Source: Polyangiaceae bacterium
GTDB lineage: Bacteria > Myxococcota_A > Polyangia > Polyangiales > Polyangiaceae
Direction of reading: 5' to 3'
Length of the DNA: 64,000 bases
Assembly: GCA_019637295.1 (NCBI GenBank)
Contig: JAHBVX010000007.1
Coordinates: 1-64,000, forward strand
Position numbers and translations under genes: made by a program. Numbering within the stretch: the first letter of the stretch is position 1; each line of letters starts with the position of its first letter. Shown one piece after another: positions 24,895-37,175 of this stretch. The notes beneath the pieces are model-generated. The model was not told the DNA's origin. It made no database searches and was given only the letters and a program-made list of their open reading frames with translations.

Positions 24895-27713
24895 GACAGC
24901 TCCCCGGGTGCCGCCACGCGAACAACCAGAATGGCACTGAGTTCCGGAAGAGCCGACGAGCGCACGGCCAGCTCCGCAGCGAGCGCTTTCTCCTCCTCGG
25001 CGAGTTGCGCGAGACGGTGATCGCGAACCTGCGGAAGTCCGATGCGCTCGATTGCGCGGCGTCGCGAGGAGATGGCCTGGGCCGACTTCTGCTTCTCCTG
25101 CTCGAGGTAGCGGCGATGGTTGCCGAGGAGCTCGTCGTAGAGGGGACGCCCGGCCTCTTCCGCGCGACGCCGCGTGTCTTCGTACGCAGCTCGAGCCGGC
25201 TCGCCGACCAGCGCAGCCGGCCGAAGGAGGACGCGCTCCGGGTCGAGTTCCAGAACTCGTTCCCACACGACCCGCGCAGTAGGACCCAACACTCGTCCGT
25301 CGTCGCTCACGAAAAGCGGCAGAATCCTCCGTGCCCGGCTGCCGCCGCCATCGAGCGCGATCCGCCAGAGCGACCAGAGGCCACACACCTTGTCGGAGAT
25401 CTCTGGGATCACGATGGAGGTGATCGGATTGCCGGGCGCGAAGAATCCCAGCTGCGCGGCGATCCCCCGAACGTGTGGTTCCTCGAGAGTCACGTGTCGC
25501 GCGCCAGGCGCCTGGCTCGGGGCGAAGGTCGCCCGCGCCAACTCCGTGCCATCCGGCCAGCGCAGCGTGTAGCCGACGTCGTCCGCCTCGACGCGCGCAC
25601 CCACGTCGCGTCGGCTTCGAAGGTAGGCGAGCGTCATTCTCTCGGTCCAGAACGGCACTTGGTGTCCCGCCAGTCGCTGGGCAGCCTCGGGGCTCAGCGC
25701 CTCACTGGGGCCGAGCACCTTGGTCCCGTCCCTGGCTGCAAGGGCACGGCTCCTCAGCTCGGCTGCCAGGGCCTCCGCCCGTTCAACTGCCTTGTCGGGC
25801 TGGCGCATCGCCGCGACGTACAGATCCTCGAAGTCGGGGCCGCCCTCCTCTGAGTCCAGGACGTCCGCAAGCTTGTCGACCCCGAACTCCTCCAGGATCT
25901 TCGCGAGCTTCGCCTCCAGCACCTCGCGGACTCGCAGCTCGACGGTGTCCTGCAGCGCAAAGTTGAGCGCTTGGACGACGTGCTTCTGCCCGATGCGGTC
26001 GACGCGTCCGATGCGCTGCTCGATCTTCATCGGGTTCCACGGAAGGTCGTAGTTCACGATGACGTGACAGAACTGCAGGTTGAGACCTTCGCCGCCCGCG
26101 TCCGTCGAGATGAGCACCTGGGCGTCGTCGGCGAACGCGCGTTGCACCGAGCGTCGCTCGTCGAGCCCCATGGAACCGTTTAAGCAGGTCACTCGGAACC
26201 CGCGCTCCTGGAGATACGTTGCGAGCATCTCTTGAGTCGGCACGAACTCGGTGAAGACGAGGACCTTCACGAGCGGGTCCGCCTCTTCCCTTTGGAGGCG
26301 GTGAATGTGCTCGAGCAGCGCCTGCGCCTTGGCGTCCGGGCCCTTCGCTTCGCACCGACGTGCGGCGGAAAGGAGTAGCTCGACCTCAGCCCGTTCGTTC
26401 TTGAGGCCTTTCAAGCGAGACTTCAAGACGCTCTCGAGCTGCTCCTGACCATCGAGGGCTCCCCAGGCATCGCCGATGTCCTCGCCGAAGAGGGAGAGCT
26501 GCCCCTCCGGCAACTCGAGCACTTCGAGACGGCGTTCCAGCGACTGCCGAATGGCGCGCGTGCTCGAGGTGACGAGGCGCTGCATGAGGATCATGAGGAA
26601 GCCGATCGCGCGCCGCTGCTCCTGGATGGCCTGGTTGTAGCCATCCCGCACGTAGTCCGTGACGGCCGCATAGAGCGCTTGCTGCTCTGAACCGCTTGCT
26701 CCCCAGGTCACCGCCACCAGCTGCGTGCGACGTGGCTTGAACAGCGGACTGCCCTCGGCGTCGATCGCTCGTCGCTTCTCCGTCCTGATCACGTAGGGCG
26801 CGACCCGCGACTGACTCACGGAGTCGTCGTCCGGAAATGCCTGCGGGTCGAGGAACGAGATCAGCCGCCGGAAGCCGTCGGTCTTACCCTGGTGAGGGGT
26901 CGCGCTGAGCAGCAGGAGATACGGAGCCGCCTGCCCGAGTGCTTCACCCAGTCGATAGCGCGCGACCTGATCCGTCGACCCACCAAGCCGGTGGGCCTCG
27001 TCGATGATGATGAGGTCCCATCCAGCAGAGACAAGGTCGTCGAAGCGCTCGCGGTTGAAGCGGGCCACCTGCTCTCGGGTCCAGCCGCGACGGGCATCGA
27101 GCGGCTTCACGGAGTCGAGGGGACAGACCACCTGGTCGTGCAGGCGCCAGGCGTTCGCCTCTTCGTCCAGCCCGACCAGCTCGCGCACTGCAGACAGGTC
27201 GCTCGGGATGACGAGTCGGAAGGTCTCGTCGAAGTGGGTCTTCAACTCTTGCACCCACTGCGTCACGAGGCCCGCGGGCGCGACCACGAGCACCCGGCGA
27301 ACGAGCCCGCGGATCTTCAACTCGCGGAAGATGAGCCCCGCCTCGACGGTCTTTCCGAGTCCAACCTCGTCAGCGAGGAGGTACCGAACGCGATCACTCG
27401 ACATCGCGCGCGCCAGCGCATGAACCTGGTGCGGCAGCGGGATGACGGTTCCTTCGAGCGGCGCCACAAGGGCGTCGCGCGCCATCGCGTCGGCGATCCG
27501 CGCAGCAGCGCTGACGAACGCAAGCTCGTTACAGACAACGTCTGCGGGGCGCGTCCCGTAGGGCACGAGGCGCGGCTCCGCAACGCGAAGCACGGTCGAC
27601 TGGGTCGGGAGCCAGACGCGATAGGCGCGCGAGCCCCAAACCTCCTCCACGTCCACGACCTGGCAAGGTGCCTGGCTCGCGGTCTCGATGGCCCAGTCTC
27701 CGCGCTTCAGCAT
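24891..27713 (-). CDS. brxHII: BrxHII, SNF2-like DEAH helicase of BREX type III
   Basis: 940 aa. Motif I DEVGLGKTVEAG is around residues 115-126, DEAHRLGG around 218, LLSATPHQGKTDGF follows, then FTEFVPTQEM, STDAGGEGLNLQFC and QRIGRVDRIGQ, making a complete SF2/SNF2 motor. It lies between pglXI and pglZ as in type III BREX. It shares general architecture with the DUF3883 helicase of the facing operon but lacks the DUF3883 tail; its C-terminus is a helical bundle. Confidence 0.9.
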   Translation of the reverse strand: MLKRGDWAIETASQAPCQVVDVEEVWGSRAYRVWLPTQSTVLRVAEPRLVPYGTRPADVVCNELAFVSAAARIADAMARDALVAPLEGTVIPLPHQVHALARAMSSDRVRYLLADEVGLGKTVEAGLIFRELKIRGLVRRVLVVAPAGLVTQWVQELKTHFDETFRLVIPSDLSAVRELVGLDEEANAWRLHDQVVCPLDSVKPLDARRGWTREQVARFNRERFDDLVSAGWDLIIIDEAHRLGGSTDQVARYRLGEALGQAAPYLLLLSATPHQGKTDGFRRLISFLDPQAFPDDDSVSQSRVAPYVIRTEKRRAIDAEGSPLFKPRRTQLVAVTWGASGSEQQALYAAVTDYVRDGYNQAIQEQRRAIGFLMILMQRLVTSSTRAIRQSLERRLEVLELPEGQLSLFGEDIGDAWGALDGQEQLESVLKSRLKGLKNERAEVELLLSAARRCEAKGPDAKAQALLEHIHRLQREEADPLVKVLVFTEFVPTQEMLATYLQERGFRVTCLNGSMGLDERRSVQRAFADDAQVLISTDAGGEGLNLQFCHVIVNYDLPWNPMKIEQRIGRVDRIGQKHVVQALNFALQDTVELRVREVLEAKLAKILEEFGVDKLADVLDSEEGGPDFEDLYVAAMRQPDKAVERAEALAAELRSRALAARDGTKVLGPSEALSPEAAQRLAGHQVPFWTERMTLAYLRSRRDVGARVEADDVGYTLRWPDGTELARATFAPSQAPGARHVTLEEPHVRGIAAQLGFFAPGNPITSIVIPEISDKVCGLWSLWRIALDGGGSRARRILPLFVSDDGRVLGPTARVVWERVLELDPERVLLRPAALVGEPARAAYEDTRRRAEEAGRPLYDELLGNHRRYLEQEKQKSAQAISSRRRAIERIGLPQVRDHRLAQLAEEEKALAAELAVRSSALPELSAILVVRVAAPGELS

Positions 27714-27717
27714 GCCG

Positions 27718-30498
27718 CTACTCTCCCACTCGCATGCTGGCGACGTCGTAGTACATCAGCAGCTTCTCGTCCTCCTGCAGGACGCTCTCCGGAAGCTTCT
27801 GAGCGACGCTGACGATGGTGGCGTAGTCCTTCGCGTCGTACGCAGCCTTGAACCCGACGCGAACAGACTCGGTGCGGAACAACTTGAGCTTCTTCGCCTT
27901 CGAGGTCTTGTAGTCCTCGAACTCGCGAAGCAACGCCTTCTCCCGCAGCTTCTCGAGGTCGAGCGCCTTGTTGGGATCGGGCACATACCAGCGGCCCTTC
28001 GCCTTGGCGACGAGCTCGGCATCCTCCTTCGAGAGGTTCCGCAGCTCTTTGAAGTTGGTGCTCAGATACCGATGGATCTGACTCGGCACCGGGGCGACGC
28101 CGTCGTACTCGAGGAAGTTGTCCCGGAGCAGATTACGCAACTCGATGGTCTGTTCGTGCTTGGCCCACGACTGCAGCTCCCGCATGAAGACCGGCGTGAG
28201 TTCCTGAGCGGAGCGAGGCCGAGACGTCAGCTCCCTTCGCAGCCACTGGATGGCGCTCGCCTCGTCGACGACGAAGAGGCTCAGCTGTTTCACCTCGGAG
28301 ACGCTCGCCCGGCGCCGGTCGTAGTCGGCCACCTGCTCGGGGAGAAAGTACATCCCGTCGCGTTCAGCGAAGCGCTGCGCCAGACCAGCGAAGAAGAGCG
28401 GCCCGCCGATCGGAACGCCGACTCCGTGCTGCACGTGATAGGCGACCATGCGATCGTGCAGCATCTGCGGCGTCCGCTCGGAGATGACCTCGCCCTCCGT
28501 CGCGGGGCCGACGAACTTCGGCACGTTGCTCAGATGCTCGCGCACGAAGGCCCACGCGGTCTCCTCGGTTGTCGTGCCGAGGACGAACTTCTTCTCCAGT
28601 GCCTCGCTGGGCTTGTACGCCGAGATGACGAGGTCCTGCTTCACAGCGCTGCTCGTGACCTGGCGGTAGGACCCTTGCTGCTTGTCGAGCGTGCGTACGT
28701 CCGCGACCACGAACCCGGCGACGCCCATCGCCTCCTGGATTGCGCGCCAAACGCCGTTGCTGGAGTTGCTGAAGACGACCGTCATCCAGCGCCCAGGCTT
28801 GAGCACGCGGAAGTACTCCGCAAAGCACCGCCGCATGAGTTCCTGATACTCGTAGAGGCCCTTCTTTTTCGGCTGATCGATGATGGCTTCGGGCTGCGAA
28901 TCTGAGAGGACGCGATGCCAAGACTCAACGAGATAGTTCAGGTCCGCGTAGAAGATGTTCTCGCCGAAAGGTGGGTCGGTGAACACGTAGTCGACAGATG
29001 CATCAGCCACTCCGATGTTCGTGCACGAGCCTGTGGCGACCGCAGCAACGCGGCGCGAAGCGCTCGCCCCCTGCAGCACGGCGAACACCTTCGCGAGCCG
29101 CGCGAGCTTCCCGTCGAGGATGTACCAGGGGCTGAGCTCGGCGTGCTGCGAGGGAATGTAGTAGACACCGGTCAAGTACTGGCTGACCTGCGAGAATCCC
29201 GTCGGTCGAAACCGATTCATCACCGAGGACGTCCAGATCGCTTGCTCGACGAACCAGAGCAACATCCGTCGGACGGATGGATCCGCAACCGCACTCGACT
29301 TTTCCCACAACAAACCAAGGGCAGCGGCAGCGCGAGGCAGAAAGAAGTGATGGGCGTGCGTGAAACCTTTGGGCGCGATTCGGGAGCCGTGAGCCATCTT
29401 CTCGATGGGGAATCTGTTGACCGGGACTGACGCTCGCAGAGGCAGTCGCGCAATGCGCGCGAGGAGGTCCTCGTCGCGGCTGTCGGGCTTCTTCGTGTGG
29501 TTCTTCTCGCCGTGCGAGTAATTGATCAGGACCGGGCGCATTCGAATGCGCTTCCACGGCTCACCAGTTGCTGGATCGATGAGGGTCTCGAAGTTGCGTT
29601 CGAGATTGTCCTTGTTGAGAACGGCCGAACACTTCGGACAGGGAAACTCGCCCCTCGTCTGGTTCGAGTCAGCGTCCAGGGCCTCGTCTACGAACACGAT
29701 CTCGCCAGCGCACTCCGGGCAGTGAAAGACCTCGCTCCACACCGTGAAGTTGATTCGGCCGACCGTCTTGCCGTCGGCGTGAACGGTCTCGTACATCCAT
29801 CCGAGTTCGGCCTCGACCTCGTCTAGGATTCGCTGGCCATGGGCAGCGAAGGCGCTGGGATCGAATGCGAGATTGTAGCCGGCCGCGATCATCGTAGCGG
29901 CGGGCGAAAGGTCATTCAGGACCGCAAGCCGCGGTCCCCAGGCAGGAGGAGGCAACCCTTCTCGCTTCCACTCGCTCTCGACCTCCTTGCGGTACGACTC
30001 GGGTGCTGCGCTGCACCACAGCGCAGCGACGCCAGTCATTCCCGAACCACAGAAGCCATCCAACACAACGTCGCCCGGCTTCGTGTAGTGCAGGATCGAG
30101 GGGACAATCGCGAGATGCGGAACCTTGGTGTGATAGCTGTGCGCCTTGTAGAGCGAGTCGCTCTTGCCGACGCTTACGTCGATCGCGAAGGGGTCGCGAT
30201 GGTACGCATCGCTGGCTCGGTAAGCCTTGCCGTAGTGCGCGACGAGTTCGGTGAGAAACGGGTTGGGGCACGCGGTGTAGAAAGGCGGGTCGGACAGCCG
30301 AAGGATGTCCTCGTCGCTCGCGACCGGAAATCCCTCGATGCGGCGAAACGCCGGGTCCTTCAGCCTCTCTCGCAACAGATTGGTGAAGTGCTCACGCCGA
30401 GCAGCATCACTTTCGAACTTGTGGCCGAGGCACTCCACCGGTCCTGACGTGGACGTGTGAGCGGCGAGGCCGAGGTTTTTCTGTTTCTGCTTGGTCAC
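27718..30498 (-). CDS. pglXI: PglXI, DNA methyltransferase of BREX type III
   Basis: 926 aa from GTG 30498, preceded by a purine-rich GAGGGGG; it starts 13 bp after brxC. An N-terminal SDPPFYTACPNPFL segment (residues 69-82) precedes SAM motif I VVLDGFCGSGMTG (about 144-156). Two CxxC pairs (CPEC, CPKC) form a zinc ribbon, and catalytic TDPPFGENIFYADL lies near 505. DPPF and this order predict adenine methylation. In BREX this enzyme marks the host genome at a non-palindromic motif and is needed to spare self DNA. Confidence 0.92.
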   Translation of the reverse strand: MTKQKQKNLGLAAHTSTSGPVECLGHKFESDAARREHFTNLLRERLKDPAFRRIEGFPVASDEDILRLSDPPFYTACPNPFLTELVAHYGKAYRASDAYHRDPFAIDVSVGKSDSLYKAHSYHTKVPHLAIVPSILHYTKPGDVVLDGFCGSGMTGVAALWCSAAPESYRKEVESEWKREGLPPPAWGPRLAVLNDLSPAATMIAAGYNLAFDPSAFAAHGQRILDEVEAELGWMYETVHADGKTVGRINFTVWSEVFHCPECAGEIVFVDEALDADSNQTRGEFPCPKCSAVLNKDNLERNFETLIDPATGEPWKRIRMRPVLINYSHGEKNHTKKPDSRDEDLLARIARLPLRASVPVNRFPIEKMAHGSRIAPKGFTHAHHFFLPRAAAALGLLWEKSSAVADPSVRRMLLWFVEQAIWTSSVMNRFRPTGFSQVSQYLTGVYYIPSQHAELSPWYILDGKLARLAKVFAVLQGASASRRVAAVATGSCTNIGVADASVDYVFTDPPFGENIFYADLNYLVESWHRVLSDSQPEAIIDQPKKKGLYEYQELMRRCFAEYFRVLKPGRWMTVVFSNSSNGVWRAIQEAMGVAGFVVADVRTLDKQQGSYRQVTSSAVKQDLVISAYKPSEALEKKFVLGTTTEETAWAFVREHLSNVPKFVGPATEGEVISERTPQMLHDRMVAYHVQHGVGVPIGGPLFFAGLAQRFAERDGMYFLPEQVADYDRRRASVSEVKQLSLFVVDEASAIQWLRRELTSRPRSAQELTPVFMRELQSWAKHEQTIELRNLLRDNFLEYDGVAPVPSQIHRYLSTNFKELRNLSKEDAELVAKAKGRWYVPDPNKALDLEKLREKALLREFEDYKTSKAKKLKLFRTESVRVGFKAAYDAKDYATIVSVAQKLPESVLQEDEKLLMYYDVASMRVGE

Positions 30499-30511
30499 GG
30501 GGCCCCCTCGG

Positions 30512-33500
30512 CTACTCGAGCACAATGCGAATCTTCGAGCTGTCTTTGCCCTTGTTCAGCTCGGCCAGGTAGGCGTCGAACCGCTCGCGAAGTTCTGCGA
30601 CGGTGCAGGGAGCGCCACCGCGCAACAGGGCCGCGTGAAGGTCGTCCTTCTTGAGCACGACCTTCTGCAAGCCCGAGAGGACCTCCTGCAGCGCCTTCAC
30701 GAAGACGGTGTCGACTGGTGTCGGCAGAGCGCGGCTCTTGAGGAACGCACGCAGTGCGGTCTTGCCCTTCGCATCCGTCAGCAAGTCCACGTTGCCCGTC
30801 ACGGTGGGATCCTCGAGGTTGCCCAGCAAGGTCCGAGTCCACTCCTCGAGCAAGCGGTCCAGCTGGTCGTCGACGTCGTCCAGCACCTTCGCGGCGGCGC
30901 CAGCAGTGGTCGCCGGTTCCTCGACAGGGCGGTAGCCACAGTGCGGGCAGAGCGGTCGGGCATCCAGGTCCTGCTTCGTCAGGCTCCAGCACGACCGCAG
31001 CGCCAGCAGTCGGTTCTCGAAGTCGGTGAGCTGCTGCGTAGGCATCATCTCGACGCCCGCGAGCTTGCGTAGCTGCGCGAGGCGGGCGTCCTTCTGCAGC
31101 TCGCCCTTCTGCTTGTCCGCGGTGGCGCCGAGGCGGGCGCGGCCATGCAGCTCGAGATACGCGTCCTGGTACTGGGCCTTCAGCTCCGCGAGTCGCTGCC
31201 CGAGCCCGCGCTGGAAGCTCGGATCGGCTCGGTGTTTGGGGCTCGCGACCTTGGCCAGCACCTCACCTTGCGCCGTCTTCACGCCGCCGAGCCAGACATG
31301 GTCAGCCGGCAAGACCGCCTCGGCCGTGCTGAGGTACGCGGTCACCGGGTCGATCTGTCGCACCAGCTCAACGAGATCCTCGACGGCCTTCACCAGGTCG
31401 AGGCGTTCCTGCTGAGTCGCGATGGTGGCGGTGTCGTGCGGGAAGTTCTTGAGCTTGCCGACCGTGTTGAACGGAGCCAGTCCCTCGAGGAACGCCTTCA
31501 GCTCGGTCAGCTGCTTTCGCCACGACTCGCGTTCCTGTTCGGAAAGCAGCGGCTTGCCCCAAAAGGCGATGCCGCTTTGCAGGCTCTGCAGGGCAATGGC
31601 GATGCGCTCGGCGCGCTTGGCGACCTCGGTCTGGAGGCGCTGGATGCCCTCGTCGCGGTTGGCCGGGTTGACGATCAGCCCCTTCGGCAGGCCGAGCAGT
31701 TCGAAGAGATCCTGGATGGGACCGAGGGGCAGATCTCGCGGGCGCTCGATGTGCTTGAAGCCGGCAAGGTCCGCGATGCTCAGCTTGGCGAACTGGTCGA
31801 CCGCGCTGGCGTCCAACTTCTTCCCGGTGATGCTGACGATGAGATCGCCGCTGTGAACCAGCGACCCGAGGACGACCGCGAGAAACTCGGGCTCGAGTCG
31901 GAAACGCGTCCAGTACTCGATCCCGGCGTCATCACCGACGAACTCCGAGCGGTTCGCGACCTGGCCGTTGCCCTTTTGCGAGAGCACCTCCAACACGTGC
32001 TTCGCGTAGCGGGACTTCCTCGGCTTCAGCTGCTCGCCGTCGAGCAGCTCGAGCGCGTCCAGGACCGCGGTGCCCTGCTTGCTCTTGACGCCACCGGCGA
32101 GCCACCGCAGCCCATCCTGGGCGGCCAGGGCGCGGTTCTCCTTCGTGACGAGGACGTTGAACACCGGGTGGTCGGGGCTCTGGTTCTCGAAGTGCGGGCC
32201 GAGGCAGATCGACGCGGCCGCGTTGACGAGGTCGCGCACTGAGTTGCGCCCTGCGGCGACGGAGGCCTTCCCGTGGAGCACCTCCGCGAGCGGCTTCGAG
32301 CGCCCCTGGTAGGTCACCTCGAGCGCCGTGACGATGTGCTCGCGAAGCCAGGTGGTGAGCGTGCGGAGATGATCCGCAGCCTTGTCCTCGTAGATCTTCT
32401 TGTTCGCTCCAGAAGCGTTCGTCGCCTGCTCGCGCGCCCCGGCATACAGCTTGAGCGCAGTGTCGAACGCGGCGTCACGGTGCTTCAGCTTGAGGAACAC
32501 CTCGTCGCTGCGCTTCTCGTCCTTGAAGTACGGGGGCTCGAAGAGCTGCAGCGCGAAGAGGTAGAAGTCCCTCTGCGGCGTAACCGTCGACCGCTCATTG
32601 GGCGCGCCGAAGAACAGGTAGCCGCTGCGCCCGACCTTGCGCTCCCTCCATTCCACCTCGTGTTCCCAGACGCGATAGCCGGTGACGTAGGTCTGGTCCG
32701 CGCACTCCATGACGCGCGTGAGCGCATCGAAGTAGTAACGGTCGAGCAGGTCGCCGCTGAGGCCCTCAGCCTTCTTCTCGATGAGCGAGTCGAAGTCGAC
32801 GTCCTTCTTGACGTCGAGGTAGTACTGCCCGTTCTCCTTGTTGAAGTTGATGAACTGGCCGCTGACGGTCTTCAGGATCTCCTTGAGGATCGTCTCGACC
32901 ATCGTCTTCAGGAAGTCGGCATCCCGCTCCGGCATCGGGAGGATGAGACACAGGTCGTCTCTCAGTTCGTCGGCGGTGGCCCCGATGGGCGCGTAGATGT
33001 CGCCGGTCGTGAGGCGGTGCACCGAGAGCGCGTGCACGATGCGAAGCGCCGCGGGCCGATACTGCGGGCGGGTGAATGCCTGCTGGATGCGCCCCTCGAG
33101 CACCTCGCTCTTCTGCACCACCTCGCGGATCTCGGGGACGGCGCGGAAGGACGGGTTGTCCTTCAGGAAGGTCCAGTAGGAGTCGTAGGCGATAAGGCCG
33201 GGCTGATCAGTCGGCACGTCCTGCTCGACGAGGCGGCGAATCGCCGAACTGAGGGTCTTGAGGACCTCGCGCTTCTCAGCGACGAACACGCGCTCGAACG
33301 TCTCGAGGTACGCCGGATGGACCGGGAACAGGCGCACGAACTCATCGAGCCGTTCGTTCATCGAGCCGTAGAGCGGTGCGAACCCTTGGAGATGCTCACG
33401 CACCAGCGCCTGCTGCTTCGCGTCCTTCTTGAGCAAGCGCTCCGAGACGACGTAGGCGACGTCTTCGCGCGCGATGCGGACCTGCTCGAAGCGATCCTTC

Positions 33501-34210
33501 ACGCGCCTCAACGTCTCGGCGACGAACTGAAAGCGCGTGCTGTCGAAGAGGCTCTCCTGGACGCCCGACAAGAACCGGAAGCGCGTGCTGCGACAGATCT
33601 CGCCGACCTCTCGGAGAAAGTTCAGGTCGAGAATGAGCGCCTGTTCTTTGCGGGTCCGGAGATAGTCGAGCAGCTCGTCGATGACGAAGAGCAGTCCCTG
33701 CGTTGGGTAGACCTGCTGGAACGCCGCCATCATCTCGTGGAAGGCGTCCTTGTTGTTCGACACCTCGGACGAACTCGGGAAGCGGTAGGAGACGCCCAAG
33801 TTCGCGAGGTGCTCCTCGAGCTCGCCACACACGATGTCGCGAAGGGACATCTCGGTGGAGCCGATCTCGGCGCGCACGACCTTGAACCGACCGGCGACTG
33901 CCGAGGCCTTGTCGGCGACGGTCGGATTAGTCAGCGACTTGGCGAGGTCGGCGTGTTCTGCCACCGCAGAGATCGTCGCCATGAGGTGCGACTTACCGGT
34001 GCCGTAGTTGCCGACGACCAGGAGCCCCTTGTTGTCGCTCGGCTTGTCGAACTGGAGCTGAGCGAAGACCAGGTCGACGAGCTGCTCGACCATCCGGTCC
34101 GAGATGACGAAGGTCGTCACCAGTCGACGTGCTTCCGCGGCGGCATCAGCCTCCCGCAGCTGAACGACTGACTCGATCGGTTCGAAGTGAATGAGGTCGG
34201 CGTATCGCAT
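30512..34210 (-). CDS. brxC: BrxC-type large ATPase of BREX
   Basis: 1232 aa, the usual size of BrxC/PglY. Walker A GNYGTGKS is at residues 67-74 and Walker [16 protein letters not shown] has Asp178-Glu179. A C-terminal [12 protein letters not shown] half-ribbon and a long helical tail follow. The N-terminus [18 protein letters not shown] is typical for the family. It acts as an AAA+ motor/scaffold in the BREX complex. It is separated from brxF by only 12 bp. Confidence 0.92.
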   Translation of the reverse strand: MRYADLIHFEPIESVVQLREADAAAEARRLVTTFVISDRMVEQLVDLVFAQLQFDKPSDNKGLLVVGNYGTGKSHLMATISAVAEHADLAKSLTNPTVADKASAVAGRFKVVRAEIGSTEMSLRDIVCGELEEHLANLGVSYRFPSSSEVSNNKDAFHEMMAAFQQVYPTQGLLFVIDELLDYLRTRKEQALILDLNFLREVGEICRSTRFRFLSGVQESLFDSTRFQFVAETLRRVKDRFEQVRIAREDVAYVVSERLLKKDAKQQALVREHLQGFAPLYGSMNERLDEFVRLFPVHPAYLETFERVFVAEKREVLKTLSSAIRRLVEQDVPTDQPGLIAYDSYWTFLKDNPSFRAVPEIREVVQKSEVLEGRIQQAFTRPQYRPAALRIVHALSVHRLTTGDIYAPIGATADELRDDLCLILPMPERDADFLKTMVETILKEILKTVSGQFINFNKENGQYYLDVKKDVDFDSLIEKKAEGLSGDLLDRYYFDALTRVMECADQTYVTGYRVWEHEVEWRERKVGRSGYLFFGAPNERSTVTPQRDFYLFALQLFEPPYFKDEKRSDEVFLKLKHRDAAFDTALKLYAGAREQATNASGANKKIYEDKAADHLRTLTTWLREHIVTALEVTYQGRSKPLAEVLHGKASVAAGRNSVRDLVNAAASICLGPHFENQSPDHPVFNVLVTKENRALAAQDGLRWLAGGVKSKQGTAVLDALELLDGEQLKPRKSRYAKHVLEVLSQKGNGQVANRSEFVGDDAGIEYWTRFRLEPEFLAVVLGSLVHSGDLIVSITGKKLDASAVDQFAKLSIADLAGFKHIERPRDLPLGPIQDLFELLGLPKGLIVNPANRDEGIQRLQTEVAKRAERIAIALQSLQSGIAFWGKPLLSEQERESWRKQLTELKAFLEGLAPFNTVGKLKNFPHDTATIATQQERLDLVKAVEDLVELVRQIDPVTAYLSTAEAVLPADHVWLGGVKTAQGEVLAKVASPKHRADPSFQRGLGQRLAELKAQYQDAYLELHGRARLGATADKQKGELQKDARLAQLRKLAGVEMMPTQQLTDFENRLLALRSCWSLTKQDLDARPLCPHCGYRPVEEPATTAGAAAKVLDDVDDQLDRLLEEWTRTLLGNLEDPTVTGNVDLLTDAKGKTALRAFLKSRALPTPVDTVFVKALQEVLSGLQKVVLKKDDLHAALLRGGAPCTVAELRERFDAYLAELNKGKDSSKIRIVLE

Positions 34211-34222
34211 GGGGTTCCTTGG

Positions 34223-34732
34223 TCAGCCCTGGGCTTGGGCGCGCGGGTCTTGGGAGGCGGCGTCGCCCGGCAGCGAGAGCCAGAGCGTGTCGAGTTCCGG
34301 GTAGCGTCGGTACTCCGGGTGGCTGGGCTCGGCGTAGGTCAGCTGCTTGCCGACCATGACGCCCGGCCACGACGCGACGACGGTGCGGTTGCGTGCAAGT
34401 CCTTGCAGGAGGCGCAGCGGGTCCTGGGCAAGGTCAGGGCTGAAGAGCAGCTCAAGGTTGTCGACGAGCACGACCTCTGCACCCGTGGCCCCGAGTACGT
34501 CCCCTACGAGGCGCGGGACCCGAAGCGCGCGTTGTCGCTGCGTGAGTTCCAGCAACAGCTCGCTGACGCGCTGGTTCAGGTTGATGAGCGGCCACCCGTT
34601 CGCCGCGGCCGCAGCCTGCAGCAGTCGGGTCTTTCCACTGCGCGCCGGACCGACGACCAGCACGAGGCGATGATAGAGCGCCGCCGCGGTCTCGCAGAGC
34701 GCGCCCAGGTCTTTCGACGTGGGCGCGGTCAT
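34223..34732 (-). CDS. brxF: BrxF, small P-loop protein of BREX type III
   Basis: 169 aa from ATG 34732, overlapping the HTH stop (ATGA); a longer in-frame start upstream would overlap the HTH gene and is rejected. Walker A VVGPARSGKT is at about residues 27-36 and the Walker B-like VVLVDNLELLF about 90-100. Its small size, single P-loop and position as first structural gene before brxC define BrxF in type III BREX. Confidence 0.88.
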   Translation of the reverse strand: MTAPTSKDLGALCETAAALYHRLVLVVGPARSGKTRLLQAAAAANGWPLINLNQRVSELLLELTQRQRALRVPRLVGDVLGATGAEVVLVDNLELLFSPDLAQDPLRLLQGLARNRTVVASWPGVMVGKQLTYAEPSHPEYRRYPELDTLWLSLPGDAASQDPRAQAQG

Positions 34733-34917
34733 TTCGTACCCTTCGCTTCCAGCTTCTGCCGTTCGATCCACGCGTCGATGTCGTCGCGCTTGAACCGCCA
34801 CTGCCCGCCAACCTTGAACGCCGGGAGCGCGCCCTTCTGGGCCATCGTGTAGACGGTTTTCTCCGCGACCTTCAGCAACTGTGCGACCTCGGGCAGTGTG
34901 AGTATCTCGTCCGGCAT
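34729..34917 (-). CDS. Excisionase-family HTH protein heading the BREX operon
   Basis: 62 aa, almost identical over its first 50 residues to the HTH protein at 4678-4881 (DEILTLPEVAQLLKVAEKTV, then PAFKV-GQWRFKR). ATG 34917 directly follows the conserved operator-like DNA. Its stop overlaps the brxF start. A MerR/excisionase-like fold at the head of a BREX operon fits an autoregulator. Because its paralogue controls the facing operon through the same upstream DNA, cross-regulation is likely (inference). Confidence 0.87.
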   Translation of the reverse strand: MPDEILTLPEVAQLLKVAEKTVYTMAQKGALPAFKVGGQWRFKRDDIDAWIERQKLEAKGTK

Positions 34918-34920
34918 GGG

Positions 34921-34985
34921 GACCAGGCTCCACCTGGGCAGTGGTTGGCAGAGTTTGCCAGCCGGCGCCAAAGTACACCAGTTCG
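34921..34985 (-). promoter_or_regulatory. Operator-like region of the BREX operon
   Basis: Read on the - strand it holds TGGCA-AACTC-TGCCA (34946-34960) and CCAGG-TGGAG-CCTGG (34923-34937), plus GGCGCC, in the same order and spacing as 4611-4674. About 85% of positions match, although the DNA further upstream is unrelated. The substitutions fall mostly outside the repeat arms. Confidence 0.7.
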
Positions 34986-35023
34986 GCCGGCGGCCGCAAC
35001 GGATCACGGGGCTCCGACGACGA

Positions 35024-35445
35024 TCACCGCGGGAACTGGGCCCGCTGCTCGACCCAGCTCCCGGCGTGCGCCACGGCGCGCAGGGCCCGCTCGCTCATGG
35101 GCTCAGCGCCGTCGACCGCTTCGAGGGCCAGCACGGCTTGCTGGAGGTCGGGCGCCAGGAGCAGCAGGTCCAGCAGCTGGGTCACCCGCGCCCGCGTGAG
35201 CCCGAGCTTGCGGGCCACGGCGGCCCGGTCGGCCACGAGGCCGCGGTCGATGGCGCTCTGCAGGTGGTGCGCAAGGGCGAGCATCCGGGCCACCTTGGCG
35301 GGCCGGCGCACGGGCTCGGGCTTCGGGGGCGGCGGCGTCTCGCTCAGCGTCACGCGCGAGCTGCGCCTGCGGAACAGCGTGCCCGTCAGGATGTGGCGGT
35401 CCTTGGGCGCGTCCTCGGTCGGAGCTGCCTGCTGCTGGTCGAGGG

Positions 35446-35449
<4 letters not shown>
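35024..35449 (-). CDS. HTH DNA-binding protein partnered with the serine recombinase
   Basis: 141 aa from ATG 35449, overlapping the recombinase stop by ATGA. The HTH (AAVARKLGLTRARVTQLLDL) and the surrounding 100 residues closely match the protein at 556-1020. The N-terminal 40 residues differ. As there, it is the last gene of a recombinase pair and points toward the defence operon. Regulator or directionality-factor function is inferred. Confidence 0.8.
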
Positions 35450-36989
<1,540 letters not shown>

Positions 36990-36993
<4 letters not shown>

Positions 36994-37175
36994 CGCGGCT
37001 CCTCCGGCTTCGCGTCGGTCGGCGGCGGCTCGTCTGCCTTCGCGTCGCGCTCGATGACGGCGAGGAGCCGCTCGAGGTTGTCGTTGAGGCGAGCCAGCTC
37101 GCGCGCGATGGAAGGCGCCGTCGCCTCGTAGAAGCGGTGACCCATCTGCGTCCGGTAGAACGGGATGTCGCTCAT
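36990..37175 (-). CDS. Small helical protein upstream of the recombinase
   Basis: 61 aa. ATG 37175 overlaps the DUF2924 stop and its own stop overlaps the recombinase start, so it is coupled on both sides. The sequence is amphipathic helical (ARELARLNDNLERLLAVIER) with a charged proline-rich tail. No family is recognised; this position is commonly occupied by such small proteins in DUF2924-recombinase cassettes. Confidence 0.6.

Noticed and set aside
32273-34171. 632-codon + strand frame opposite brxC
   Set aside because: Antisense shadow; the - strand gene is contiguous with the BREX operon and has Walker A and B.
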